NCBI GenBank assembly: GCA_026129915.1
Contig: JAHCHD010000008.1
Span: forward strand, 1 to 64,000
DNA: 64,000 nt
From: Bryobacterales bacterium
Lineage (GTDB): Bacteria > Acidobacteriota > Terriglobia > Bryobacterales > Bryobacteraceae
Direction: 5' to 3'
Shown in pieces: positions 16,019 through 23,988 of the stretch. The notes below the pieces were generated by a model, which had not been told where the DNA came from, ran no database searches, and was given only the letters and a program-made list of their open reading frames with translations. How positions within the stretch are numbered: the stretch's first letter is position 1; the number at the start of each line of letters is the position of its first letter. Made by a program: the position numbers and the translations under genes.

Positions 16019-16765
16019 TCAGCCCCGCCCGAGCAATTCCTCGAGCCGCAGTTGAACCAGCGTTTCCACCAGCACGTGCGGTGAGTAGGTGCGCAGCTGT
16101 TCGCTGCTGTTGATGCCCGTGCTGACGGCTATACTGCGAATTCCATTGGCATGCGCGGCGCGGATGTCATTCGGGGAGTCGCCAACCAAAGATACAGGGG
16201 TGTGTGCATGCGCCCAGCCCTGCTGACGTGCCGCACGCATCGCGAGCCGAGCCAATCCGGCGCGCGTGCTGCTCATCCCAGCAAAGGCGCCATCGAGAAA
16301 GTAGCTCTTCAGCCCGGCAAGCTCCAGCTTTTTCCAGCCGATACGAGGAAAGTTTCCCGTTACCAACAGCAAGGGAATGCCGCGCCGCTCCAGGCGCCGC
16401 AGCAGCGTTCGCACTCCGGGACACACGCGGCTGGTAAGCAGCCCTGGGTTCCGGCGGGCGTAGCGCCGTTCGGCGCTGGCAATGATGGCCGGCATCGCCT
16501 CGCGGATCTCTCTTACCGGGACGCCAGCTCGCCGGGCCATCGCAGTCACGAGATCGGTATCCAGCATGCCGTGTGTGGGGATTCCATCGAGGCTGGCACG
16601 CACCTGCACGATGCGCCATACGGCATACTCCAGAGCTTCCTTGTGCTGTGGTCCGGACTTTCGGATCAACGTGCCATCGATATCAAACAGAACCAGTGCT
16701 TGGGAATCGGCTGCATCTTTTCCGTTTCGGCTTGGTCTGGGCGACTCTAGCGAAAGTGATGCCAC
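16019..16765 (-). CDS. HAD-superfamily hydrolase (phosphoglycolate phosphatase-like)
   Basis: The 248-residue protein has the four HAD motifs: LFDIDGTL (nucleophile Asp28, general acid Asp30), LLLVTGN, a Lys in the GWKKLELAGL segment, and VSLVGDSPNDIRAA. The cap insertion between motifs I and II (residues about 45-110) is helical, as in phosphoglycolate phosphatase and beta-phosphoglucomutase relatives. It would remove phosphate from a small metabolite in the cytoplasm; the substrate is not evident. The gene starts close to the divergent gene at 16846 and ends at a shared terminator. Confidence 0.85.
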   Translation of the reverse strand: MASLSLESPRPSRNGKDAADSQALVLFDIDGTLIRKSGPQHKEALEYAVWRIVQVRASLDGIPTHGMLDTDLVTAMARRAGVPVREIREAMPAIIASAERRYARRNPGLLTSRVCPGVRTLLRRLERRGIPLLLVTGNFPRIGWKKLELAGLKSYFLDGAFAGMSSTRAGLARLAMRAARQQGWAHAHTPVSLVGDSPNDIRAAHANGIRSIAVSTGINSSEQLRTYSPHVLVETLVQLRLEELLGRG

Positions 16766-16845
16766 AATCTCAGTTTCCCATAGGCAGCAATCCCTGGCCG
16801 TCCGGGCAGAAAACGGGTCGCCTGCCGTACAATGGGTTTTACCCT

Positions 16846-17322
16846 ATGCAAGTCGTTCAGGCAGGTATCGAACAACTCATCGTTCTGGAACTTGATCTGG
16901 AGTTCCTTGAGAACGTTGCCCGTCAGGCCGGTTTCACTTGTATCCTACATGATGAAGCACGGTTTGTGACGATGGATCTGACGGCGACAGACCGAAGTTC
17001 CCCGCTTCTGCTTTTCGACGCCTCCAGCCCTTCCAACACCGGCTGGTTTTCGCGGTGCCAGTTCTATATCGACGGCAGCAACGGCCGCGTGATGCAAACT
17101 CCCCTGCTGGTGGCGAATCGCCGCGAACGAACGGGCAAGGTGAATCCGCTCGCGATGCGACTGCAAATCTGCAAGGAACTGCCCGTCCGCTACAAGCTAC
17201 CCGGCCACGCGCATGTGACTGAACAATCGATGTATGCGCTCGTCTTTAACTTCCTGCTGAGCGTCTCAAACAACGGGGTGGGCGTCTGCGGCGGCCCGGT
17301 TGTGAAACCGCTCACGGACTGA
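16846..17322 (+). CDS. Hypothetical protein (158 aa)
   Basis: I do not recognise this family. ATG 16846 begins the protein-like part (MQVVQAGIEQLIVLELDLEF...); an in-frame ATG at 16759 would add 29 less convincing residues. A -10-like TACAAT (16828-16833) lies 12 bases before the ATG and no Shine-Dalgarno is seen, so the transcript could be nearly leaderless. The product is soluble, mixed alpha/beta, with two short Cys-containing segments (FTCILHD and GVGVCGGPV) and no signal peptide. It is followed 55 bases later by the DUF1080 gene on the same strand. Confidence 0.6.
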   Translation: MQVVQAGIEQLIVLELDLEFLENVARQAGFTCILHDEARFVTMDLTATDRSSPLLLFDASSPSNTGWFSRCQFYIDGSNGRVMQTPLLVANRRERTGKVNPLAMRLQICKELPVRYKLPGHAHVTEQSMYALVFNFLLSVSNNGVGVCGGPVVKPLTD

Positions 17323-17377
17323 TCGCGCGAGTGAGCGCGCCCCCCGGGGAGCAGTTCGCGCGATTGAGGATCTACTG

Positions 17378-18112
17378 ATGGCACATCCGAAAACTCTGCG
17401 CTACTCTGCCTTGCTGACCTCAACTGCTCTGACCTTCGCAACATTCCTGCTTTGTCTGCCGCCTCTCCGCGCCCAACAGCCAGCCTGCGTCAGCGATTGG
17501 GTGGACCTGTTGAAGCCTGGCCTAACTGGCTGGCAGATCCTCGGCGAAGGCAAGTGGGAACTGGACGACAAGCAGGTGCTGACCGGGTACCGAGACGAGG
17601 ACTTGAGCCGCCTGAAGCAGTTAAGCCCGTTTGACTTCGCGATGGTGCGAGGCTGGGTGACCGCCCAGAGCTGGCTCTACACCGAGCGCGAGTATGACCA
17701 GTACAACCTTAGCCTCGAGTACTGGGTGCGCTCGCCCGGCAACAGCGGCATTTCCATCCGCGATCCCAAGCGTGCCGAATGCGGCATCAAGATTCCGCCA
17801 GATTTCTCGTGTACCCCGTCAAAGACTGCATACGAGATCCAGATCAACAGCGATTGGCCGGACAAGTGGGCGACAGGCAGCATCTACGGTATGGTGCCCC
17901 CGTTGAAAGACGCACAGAAGCGCTTGGAGTGGAACACGCTGGAGATTGAAAGCCGCAAGGACCGGATCGCGGTGAAGGTAAATGGCGAACTGGTGGCCGA
18001 ACATCCGGGCGATCCGCGCCGCTCCCGCACTGGACCCATTGGGCTGCAGTTGCATGACCTCACCAGCTACGTGCGCTTCCGAAACGTCCGCATTCAGGAG
18101 ATCTGCGACTAG
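17378..18112 (+). CDS. DUF1080 (3-keto-disaccharide hydrolase-type, LamG-like) exported protein
   Basis: The 244-residue product has a signal peptide (ending LPPLRAQ) and a concanavalin-like beta-sandwich of the DUF1080 family: WVDLLKPGLTGWQILGEGKWELDD, YNLSLEYWVRSPGNSGISIRDP, EIQINSDWPD, and the closing TGPIGLQLHDLTSYVRFRNVRIQEI. Family members include 3-keto-glycoside hydrolases, and many are glycan-binding or glycan-cleaving periplasmic proteins. Catalytic residues cannot be fixed by eye. The stop overlaps that of the convergent gene by 4 bases. Confidence 0.85.
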   Translation: MAHPKTLRYSALLTSTALTFATFLLCLPPLRAQQPACVSDWVDLLKPGLTGWQILGEGKWELDDKQVLTGYRDEDLSRLKQLSPFDFAMVRGWVTAQSWLYTEREYDQYNLSLEYWVRSPGNSGISIRDPKRAECGIKIPPDFSCTPSKTAYEIQINSDWPDKWATGSIYGMVPPLKDAQKRLEWNTLEIESRKDRIAVKVNGELVAEHPGDPRRSRTGPIGLQLHDLTSYVRFRNVRIQEICD

Positions 18113-18660
18113 CTCTGCGCCGGGTCTTTATCCGCCGCTTCATCAAAGAAGCGCGCCACTTGCGGCAAGGCTTCTTCGGCGACGTAGATGCTGGTATCGG
18201 GGTCAAGGCACAACGCGTAGCGTGGAGTGCCCTCCCGCAACAGCAGAGCAAGGTCGAATCCGGGCCAGGGCGATAGCGTAATTCGCTGGTCTCGCATCAG
18301 CGGATGATCTTCAGGACGGCGCGGCGCCTGCAGCACCTGCGGACCCTGCGCGAGGAAAGCCACGGAAGCGCTCGCTGAGCTCTTTTCCAGAATGCGCAGC
18401 AATTCGGGCAGTGAGATGGTGGCCAGTATGCTGCGTCGCTGCGAGCATTCGCCTCCCCGCTCGAAGAGTTCCCATTTGCCCTCGCGTGCCACTAGCACCG
18501 CTTGCACGCGAGGATGCAAGCTTTCGAGCATTCGAGTGAGCGGGAGTTTTCCGGGTTTGGGAATCACGTCAGGCTGCCGGCGTTCTGCTTGCCTGGATTG
18601 CCCTTTCTTGAGGCCGCGCGCAAACGGAATCACCTTTCCGCCCTGCGACGAATCCTCCAT
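18109..18660 (-). CDS. Hypothetical protein (183 aa), last gene of the hem operon
   Basis: No known domain is visible. The product starts MEDSSQGGKVIPFARGLKKG, has a basic, probably disordered first 35 residues, and then an alpha/beta region with RVQAVLVAREGKWELFERGG and GFDLALLLREGTPRYALCLDPDTSIYVAEEALPQ. There is no signal peptide or membrane segment. It lies 44 bases after the coiled-coil gene on the same strand and probably belongs to the same transcript as hemD and hemC. The start ATG 18660 is the natural one. Confidence 0.65.
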   Translation of the reverse strand: MEDSSQGGKVIPFARGLKKGQSRQAERRQPDVIPKPGKLPLTRMLESLHPRVQAVLVAREGKWELFERGGECSQRRSILATISLPELLRILEKSSASASVAFLAQGPQVLQAPRRPEDHPLMRDQRITLSPWPGFDLALLLREGTPRYALCLDPDTSIYVAEEALPQVARFFDEAADKDPAQS

Positions 18661-18704
18661 CTCGCCTCTGCCTCCCTTGCCCGTGTTACCGCAGGATCTG
18701 CCCG

Positions 18705-19268
18705 TTACTCAGACTGGTCAAGCAGCCGCAGGTCGTCGTTGAGTTCGTACAGCCGGTCTTCCGCGTTCTGCATTTTCACTGCATCGCCAAGTGCGGCTAC
18801 CTGAGCTAACCTGGCTTCTGCCTTTTCGATTTGTTTGCGGAGCTGGCGGCGCTTCTTTTCCAAATCCACTGTTTCTGAACCGGGCTTTTTCGGCGCTCGC
18901 AACGAAGCGGTTGGGGCTGTCCGGCGTGACGTCACCGGTGCCGCGCCGGCGGAAGCGCCGCTCTTCACCGGAACGGACACAGGGGCTGGAGCAGGCCGCG
19001 CGGACGGCGAGTTACGGGGAGCAGCGACGGCCTTTCTGGCCGGGCTGCGCCCTTTCCCCTTCCGGGCGAATTTTGGGTTGACGGGAAACTTCACCGACTG
19101 CCCGAAGTCCTCCCATAAGTCGTGCTGCACCTGCTGGGCTTCCTGGATGAGTGCAGAGAATCGCTCCACCAGAAAGCTCTGCGCGCGCGCCCTCAAGGCC
19201 TCACCGTCTTCTTTCCACCGGCGGTATTGCGCCAGCACTTGGCTTGCGCTCGATCCTGAATCTGCCAT
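18705..19268 (-). CDS. Hypothetical protein with C-terminal coiled coil (187 aa)
   Basis: The start is set at ATG 19268, which has AGGAA six bases upstream; the longer frame would overlap the small membrane gene. Residues 1-65 are helical (ASQVLAQYRRWKEDGEALRARAQSFL). A Pro/Ala/Lys/Ser-rich linker covers about residues 70-130, and a charged coiled coil (DLEKKRRQLRKQIEKAEARL...AEDRLYELNDDLRLLDQSE) ends the protein. I do not recognise a function. The fourth unnamed gene after hemD in the same direction. Confidence 0.65.
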   Translation of the reverse strand: MADSGSSASQVLAQYRRWKEDGEALRARAQSFLVERFSALIQEAQQVQHDLWEDFGQSVKFPVNPKFARKGKGRSPARKAVAAPRNSPSARPAPAPVSVPVKSGASAGAAPVTSRRTAPTASLRAPKKPGSETVDLEKKRRQLRKQIEKAEARLAQVAALGDAVKMQNAEDRLYELNDDLRLLDQSE

Positions 19269-19320
19269 CGCGGTTCCTGTTTCCGTGGCCGGATACCCTT
19301 GGCGGTCCGGCCGCTTGCTG

Positions 19321-19506
19321 CTATCCGTGACCAAGATACATCAACCAGCCCGCCGCAAGCAGCGTTACCAGAAAGTAGGCGAAACACTTTGCTCCATAGC
19401 GCAGCCGGTCACGGTCTGTATTGCGGCTTACAATGCCCAGCACCATGCTGGTAAAGAAACAAAACAGCAGCGCGGCTTCGAGGTGAGAGAGTGTGAGTTT
19501 CGGCAT
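19321..19506 (-). CDS. Small membrane protein (61 aa, two TM helices)
   Basis: ATG 19506 opens a 61-residue product with two membrane segments (LEAALLFCFFTSMVLGIV and GAKCFAYFLVTLLAAGWLMYLG) joined by a short charged loop with NTDRDRLRYG. It lies 14 bases after the DUF6677 gene and 52 before the coiled-coil gene, so it is most likely expressed with them. No family recognised; the two-helix hairpin and operon position support it as real. Confidence 0.6.
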   Translation of the reverse strand: MPKLTLSHLEAALLFCFFTSMVLGIVSRNTDRDRLRYGAKCFAYFLVTLLAAGWLMYLGHG

Positions 19507-19520
19507 CGCCCGGTTTCCGC

Positions 19521-19898
19521 CTAGTCCTTCTTGCCCGTGGCGATTTCAAAGGCATCCACCATCGCCAGCAGATTCAGCAATCCGGCCGAGGCAAGGAACA
19601 CCGTGCCGTAATCGAAAGCCAGCCCTGGGGTCTCGCTTCCTTCGTATCCGAAAGCCATCGCGAACACGTAGAGACACCCGCTCAGCAGGTTACAGAGGAA
19701 ACCACCCGTGTTCACAAGGGTAGTCATCAGGTCACCGCTCTTGGGCAGGTACACGGTACCGCGCATCATCAATCCAAAGAGGTACATCGAGAGCACGGCG
19801 AATAGCAGAAATACCCCGCGCCAGCGCCGCCCCAGCAGTAAATGACCGCCCCCGGGAAGCAGCCAGCCAATCGCAACATATTTCATCCAAGGCTTCAT
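19521..19898 (-). CDS. DUF6677-family membrane protein
   Basis: The 125-residue protein has about three membrane segments (RWRGVFLLFAVLSMYLFGLMM, a central hydrophobic stretch NLLSGCLYVFAMAFG, and FLASAGLLNLLAMVDAF). It opens with the AIGWLLPGGGHLLLGRRWRG motif and has NLLAMVDAFEIATGKK near the end, as in DUF6677 and related TM2-like small membrane proteins. Such genes recur next to hemD or related genes in acidobacterial genomes, as far as I recall; the function is unknown. It starts 25 bases after hemD. Confidence 0.75.
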   Translation of the reverse strand: MKPWMKYVAIGWLLPGGGHLLLGRRWRGVFLLFAVLSMYLFGLMMRGTVYLPKSGDLMTTLVNTGGFLCNLLSGCLYVFAMAFGYEGSETPGLAFDYGTVFLASAGLLNLLAMVDAFEIATGKKD

Positions 19899-19923
19899 GC
19901 GAACTCATTCACGCCGGGCACAC

Positions 19924-20754
19924 TCACTGCGCCGCACCCGCGGAATCCTCCATGCTAGCATGCGATCCCGCCATTCCCCCCGCGCCGGAAAGCGCCTTCA
20001 CCAAACCCTCGCCACTGTGGTGCTCGCATTCCAGCGCCGGATCCAGCCCGTGCCTGCGCATTACCTCCGTGGTGGCTGGGCCGATGCTCAGCGCCTTCGC
20101 GCGATTGAGCAGCGGACGTCCTCCCGCTGCCAGAAAGTTCTTCACCGTGGACCCGCTGCTGAATAACACCCAATCCACCCGCTGGCCACTTTCCAGCAAC
20201 GATTGTATGCGTGCTTCCGCCGCCGTAGGCATTCCGGTGCGATAGGCCTCCACAACATCCACGCTGGCGCCCAGGGCTCGCAACGCCTCGGGGGCCACAT
20301 CGCGCCCCGCCGCCGCACGCGGCAACAGGACTCGCATTCCCCGAAGATCGACCCCGGCGAAGGACGCCACCAGTCCCTCAGCGACATGCTCCTCGGGCAA
20401 AAGGTGCACATGAATTCCATGCGCTTCGGCTTCCGCGCGGGTGGCCGGGCCGATGGCACACACCTGGATTTGCCCAAGTGCGCCCGCATTGATAACGATG
20501 CCAAGCTCCGCAGCTCGCATGGAGAAACGGCTCACGCCATTGGGGCTGGTGAACAACAGCCATTGGTAGCCGTTCAACCGATGCAAGGCCGCATCCAGGG
20601 CGTCATAGCTTGCGGGAGGCTGAATCTCCAGCACGGGTATATGCAGCACTGAGGCGCCCAGTTGCCGCAAGGCCGCCATCAGTTCAGCTTCCTGGCCAAC
20701 CGCACGGAGCAGCAGCAGTGTCTGTTCCCCGAGAGGCTTTGCCGCGCTGGGCAT
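19924..20754 (-). CDS. hemD: Uroporphyrinogen-III synthase
   Basis: The 276-residue protein has the two-lobed HemD pattern: repeated LGASV strand-helix units, the hinge GYQWLLFTSPNGVSRF, VCAIGPATRAEAEAHG, MRVLLPRAAAGRD and DWVLFSSGSTVKNFL. It closes and inverts ring D of hydroxymethylbilane to give uroporphyrinogen III, the branch point to haem, sirohaem and cobalamin. Its ATG (20754) shares one base with the hemC stop (TGATG), so it is translationally coupled. Sequence identity in this family is normally low, so order and position in the operon strengthen the call. Confidence 0.92.
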   Translation of the reverse strand: MPSAAKPLGEQTLLLLRAVGQEAELMAALRQLGASVLHIPVLEIQPPASYDALDAALHRLNGYQWLLFTSPNGVSRFSMRAAELGIVINAGALGQIQVCAIGPATRAEAEAHGIHVHLLPEEHVAEGLVASFAGVDLRGMRVLLPRAAAGRDVAPEALRALGASVDVVEAYRTGMPTAAEARIQSLLESGQRVDWVLFSSGSTVKNFLAAGGRPLLNRAKALSIGPATTEVMRRHGLDPALECEHHSGEGLVKALSGAGGMAGSHASMEDSAGAAQ

Positions 20755-21689
20755 CAGTCATGCTCCGCGGTTGGCGCCGTTTGGGCAGCGGCGATGATAT
20801 CCCGTGCCTCCGATGCCATCAGTTCTTCCGCCAGCCTCATACCCACCTGTGCTGCGCCGGTCACTGTGCCTTCGCGCTCTCTCCGCACCAGACGGAGCCC
20901 ATCCGGCGAAACCACCACGGCCCGTAAAAGCAACCGATGACCCTCGATGGTGGCGTACGCGCCCACTGGCACCTGACACCCACCACCGAGGCCAGCAAGC
21001 AAGGCACGCTCTGCCTCGACCGTGGCCGCGGCCTGGAAATCGTGCAGCGCCTTGGCAGCATGCCAGCCAGGGCCCTCGTCCGCCCGTGTCTCGATGGCCA
21101 GCGCTCCTTGTGCCACCGCTGGCAGAAAGATCTCCGGCGCGAGATACTCGCAGATTTCCGCTTGCAGCCCCAGTCGCGTGAGACCCGCGCTGGCCATCAC
21201 CAGTGCTTCGTACTGGCCCTCCTTGTGCTTGCGCAAGCGGGTGTCCACGTTGCCACGGATATCGGCCACCACCAGCCCTGGACGAAGGGCGCGCAATTGC
21301 GCCGTCCGTCGCAAACTGCCTGTGCCCACGCTAGCGCCGTCGGGAAGCCCTTCCAGCGTACCGCCCACCAGCACGTCGCGGGGGTCTTCTCGTTGCGGCA
21401 TGGCTGCCATGATTAGGCCCTCGGGCAGGGTGGTGGGCAAGTCCTTCAGACTGTGCACCGCCAGGTCTACACGGCCGTCGATCAGTGCTTCTTCAATCTC
21501 TTTCGTAAACAGGCCCTTGCCGCCGATCCTTGCGAGCGGCACGTCGAGAATCCTATCCCCTGTGGTCTTGATGATTACGATCTCGGCCAGGTGGCCAGCC
21601 TCGGCCAAGCGGGCCTTCACCCACTCTGCCTGCCATAGCGCCAGCTTCGATCCACGCGACCCGATACGCAACGTCTCCATGCCAGGCAT
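20754..21689 (-). CDS. hemC: Hydroxymethylbilane synthase (porphobilinogen deaminase)
   Basis: The 311-residue product carries LRIGSRGSKLALWQA, the Asp-containing HSLKDLPT loop (catalytic Asp), GTGSLRRTAQLRALRP and the dipyrromethane attachment site LAGLGGGCQVPVGAY. It polymerises four porphobilinogen molecules to hydroxymethylbilane. ATG 21689 has GGAG nine bases upstream; a second ATG three codons later is possible. It starts two bases after the end of hemA. Confidence 0.96.
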   Translation of the reverse strand: MPGMETLRIGSRGSKLALWQAEWVKARLAEAGHLAEIVIIKTTGDRILDVPLARIGGKGLFTKEIEEALIDGRVDLAVHSLKDLPTTLPEGLIMAAMPQREDPRDVLVGGTLEGLPDGASVGTGSLRRTAQLRALRPGLVVADIRGNVDTRLRKHKEGQYEALVMASAGLTRLGLQAEICEYLAPEIFLPAVAQGALAIETRADEGPGWHAAKALHDFQAAATVEAERALLAGLGGGCQVPVGAYATIEGHRLLLRAVVVSPDGLRLVRREREGTVTGAAQVGMRLAEELMASEARDIIAAAQTAPTAEHD

Positions 21690-21691
21690 AT

Positions 21692-23086
21692 CTAGCGCTC
21701 CACTTGCTCTTGCTCAGCCGGAGTCTCATGTGCGGATGACCCGGGGTTCCGTTGCTCATCCTCAGCCGCTGCATCCGACGCTGCATCCGTGGTGGCGGCG
21801 ACCACTTCTTCATCAAGACGGAAGGCCCGGCGGATGGCATCCAAAACTGGAGCCCCGTCCGGATGCGCGGCACTGCGCCGGACTTCGGAAATCGGCCCAT
21901 GCGCGATCTTGGCCACCAGGCTGCGCGTGATTGCCTCAATTGCTGCGTCCTGCTCCGGGCTCACTGGCCCCAGTTTGCGGCGCAGTTTCTCCACTTCCTC
22001 GCGCCGCGCCCGCTCCAGTTGTTCCTGAAGCCGAATGATGATGGGGGCTGCCTCTCTCGCCCGAAGTCTTACCAGGACTTTGTCCACCTCCTCGCGAACG
22101 ATCTCTTCGGCCCGGTCCGCTTTGGCTGACCGTTCCTTCAGGTTCTCTTCCACCACCTTCTGGAGGTCGTCGATGTCGTAGACGAAAACCTGGTCGAGGG
22201 TGTGCACGCTGGGCTCAATGTTGCGTGGAACGGAGATGTCGATCAAAAAGGTTGGCCGGTGCTTGCGCGCATCCATGACGCCGCGCATCAACTGCTGCGT
22301 GATGACGTAATGCGGGGCGGCGCTGGATGCGATCACAATGTCCATCTCCGGCAGACGTTTGGCAAGGTCTTCATAGAGGAAGCTCTCGCCATGGAACACC
22401 GAGGCGATCTCCACCGCCTTATTGTGAGTACGATTGGTGACGAAGATATGTTCAGCGCCAGAGTGGCGCAGGTGCCGTGCGGCGAGCTCCGACATTTTCC
22501 CGGCGCCAAGAATCAACACGCGTTTACCACGCAGGTTCCCGAAAATCCTCTTGGCAAGTTCCACTGCAGCAAAACTCACGCTAACGGCGTTCTCGCCGAT
22601 TCCCGTCTCAGTACGAATGCGTTTGGCCACCTGGAAGCTGCGCGTCACCAGCATCTCAAGCGGACCATGCAGCGCGCCTCTCTCCTTGGCCAAAGCATAC
22701 GCGGTTTTCAACTGCCCAAGAATTTGCGGTTCGCCCACCACCATCGAATCGAGGCTGGACGCGACGCGGTAAAGGTGACTAACGCTATCCTGCCCATGGA
22801 GAGAGTAGAAATGTTCGACACCGGGAGCGACGCCACCCTTTGCCAGGCCCCGGAGAAAGGAACGCAATTCCTTGGAGCCATCCGCGCCCTCGTGAAGTAT
22901 GGCCATCGCTTCCACGCGATTGCAGGTGGAGACCAGCAGACATTCCTCTACGGCATTGCTTGCATGCAACTGAGCACAGACTTCCGGCAAAGCGTGTGAA
23001 TCAAGCGCAAGGGTCTCCCGCACCTCAACCGGCGCCGTTCGATGGCTCAATCCCACCGTCCAGACATTGATAGGCCAATGCGTCAT
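21692..23086 (-). CDS. hemA: Glutamyl-tRNA reductase
   Basis: ATG 23086 overlaps the stop of the upstream gene (ATGA). The 464-residue protein begins WTVGLSHRTAPVEVRE and has the catalytic Cys55 in LVSTCNRVEA, then SSLDSMVVGEPQILGQLK and the NADPH-binding GKRVLILGAGKMSELAARHL. A C-terminal dimerisation helix ends the known family length; the extra 40 residues, rich in Ala, Glu and Asp (residues about 425-464), are acidic and probably disordered. It converts glutamyl-tRNA to glutamate-1-semialdehyde, the first committed step of C5 tetrapyrrole synthesis. Strongly coupled to the upstream cytochrome-assembly gene and to hemC. Confidence 0.96.
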   Translation of the reverse strand: MTHWPINVWTVGLSHRTAPVEVRETLALDSHALPEVCAQLHASNAVEECLLVSTCNRVEAMAILHEGADGSKELRSFLRGLAKGGVAPGVEHFYSLHGQDSVSHLYRVASSLDSMVVGEPQILGQLKTAYALAKERGALHGPLEMLVTRSFQVAKRIRTETGIGENAVSVSFAAVELAKRIFGNLRGKRVLILGAGKMSELAARHLRHSGAEHIFVTNRTHNKAVEIASVFHGESFLYEDLAKRLPEMDIVIASSAAPHYVITQQLMRGVMDARKHRPTFLIDISVPRNIEPSVHTLDQVFVYDIDDLQKVVEENLKERSAKADRAEEIVREEVDKVLVRLRAREAAPIIIRLQEQLERARREEVEKLRRKLGPVSPEQDAAIEAITRSLVAKIAHGPISEVRRSAAHPDGAPVLDAIRRAFRLDEEVVAATTDAASDAAAEDEQRNPGSSAHETPAEQEQVER

Positions 23087-23928
23087 TGCTTCAATACCGA
23101 CGCAACGCCCGAGTGCGTTACCCAAGTGACAACCGAACTCCCCAGCGCCGCAAGGGCCAGATACGCGGCCTTCCGCCCGCGCCAGCCCGATGCCGCGCGC
23201 AGATAAACCAGCGCGAGGTAGATGAGCCAGGTGCCCACTGCCACCAGGATGCGCTGCTCGCGGATCCAGCGGATCCCACTTTCGTTCGAGGCCCAGATAA
23301 TGCCCATCACCAAACCAGCGGTGAGGAAGGCGAAGCCCCATGCGCCCGCCTTGGCAATGATTCCATCGAGCGTCATGAGGGGAGGCACGCGGTCGCCTTC
23401 AGAGGGAAAGTGCTTCTGCTTCAACTGCCGCTCCCGCCAGAGGTAGAACAGCGAAACCGCAGCGGTAACCAGCAAGCCCGCGTAACCAAGCATCACAAAG
23501 ACCACGTGAGTGATCAGCCAGGCATCGCGACCCGCGCCCAGTCGCCAGGAGGAATTAGCGCCCGCCACACCGCCCGTCAATGTCATTAGAAACACGAGGG
23601 GCATCAGCAGAACGGCGAGTCCGTCAAAGCGGTATACCACCTGACAAATCAACAGGGTAACGGCTAGGAGCAGGCCCAGAAGAGTGATGGCTTCAAAGAA
23701 GTTGTTGGCAGGTAGCTGGCCCACCTCAATGGCTTCTTCCACGACAGCCACCAAGTGAACCGTGGCGCCCATCAGAAACGAAACCAGCGCGCCACGGCTA
23801 CTTACCGAACGCACATTGCTGGTGTTCCCGCGAAGGAAGGAAAATAGGGCTACCAACAAGCCAGGCAGATAAAGCAGGGCAGCCACGCGAAGCCACAAAA
23901 TACTGGATTCCTGCAAGCTGCCAAGCAC
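23083..23928 (-). CDS. ccsA: CcsA/HemX-type cytochrome c assembly membrane protein
   Basis: The 281-residue protein has about eight hydrophobic helices and the cytochrome-assembly layout: paired His-containing segments (GATVHLVAVVEE and DAWLITHVVFVMLGYAGLLV), a WASNESGIRW segment in the place of the usual Trp-rich motif, and a final WVTHSG helix. It opens the operon and overlaps hemA by four bases, as HemX-type proteins do; in such clusters the protein is thought to handle haem for cytochrome c maturation or to tune HemA level. A start at GTG 23928 is used because no ATG is available; the GGAAAG upstream is too far to be a strong signal. Confidence 0.82.
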   Translation of the reverse strand: MLGSLQESSILWLRVAALLYLPGLLVALFSFLRGNTSNVRSVSSRGALVSFLMGATVHLVAVVEEAIEVGQLPANNFFEAITLLGLLLAVTLLICQVVYRFDGLAVLLMPLVFLMTLTGGVAGANSSWRLGAGRDAWLITHVVFVMLGYAGLLVTAAVSLFYLWRERQLKQKHFPSEGDRVPPLMTLDGIIAKAGAWGFAFLTAGLVMGIIWASNESGIRWIREQRILVAVGTWLIYLALVYLRAASGWRGRKAAYLALAALGSSVVTWVTHSGVASVLKQ

Positions 23929-23988
23929 CTCGTCTGCTGAGAAAACTCTTTCCTTCAGTATAACTTGGCAGGGTCATCAGATCTTTGG

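Noticed and set aside
22202-22999. Plus-strand 265-codon open frame
   Set aside because: It lies fully inside hemA on the other strand; hemA has its catalytic Cys and NADPH motifs.
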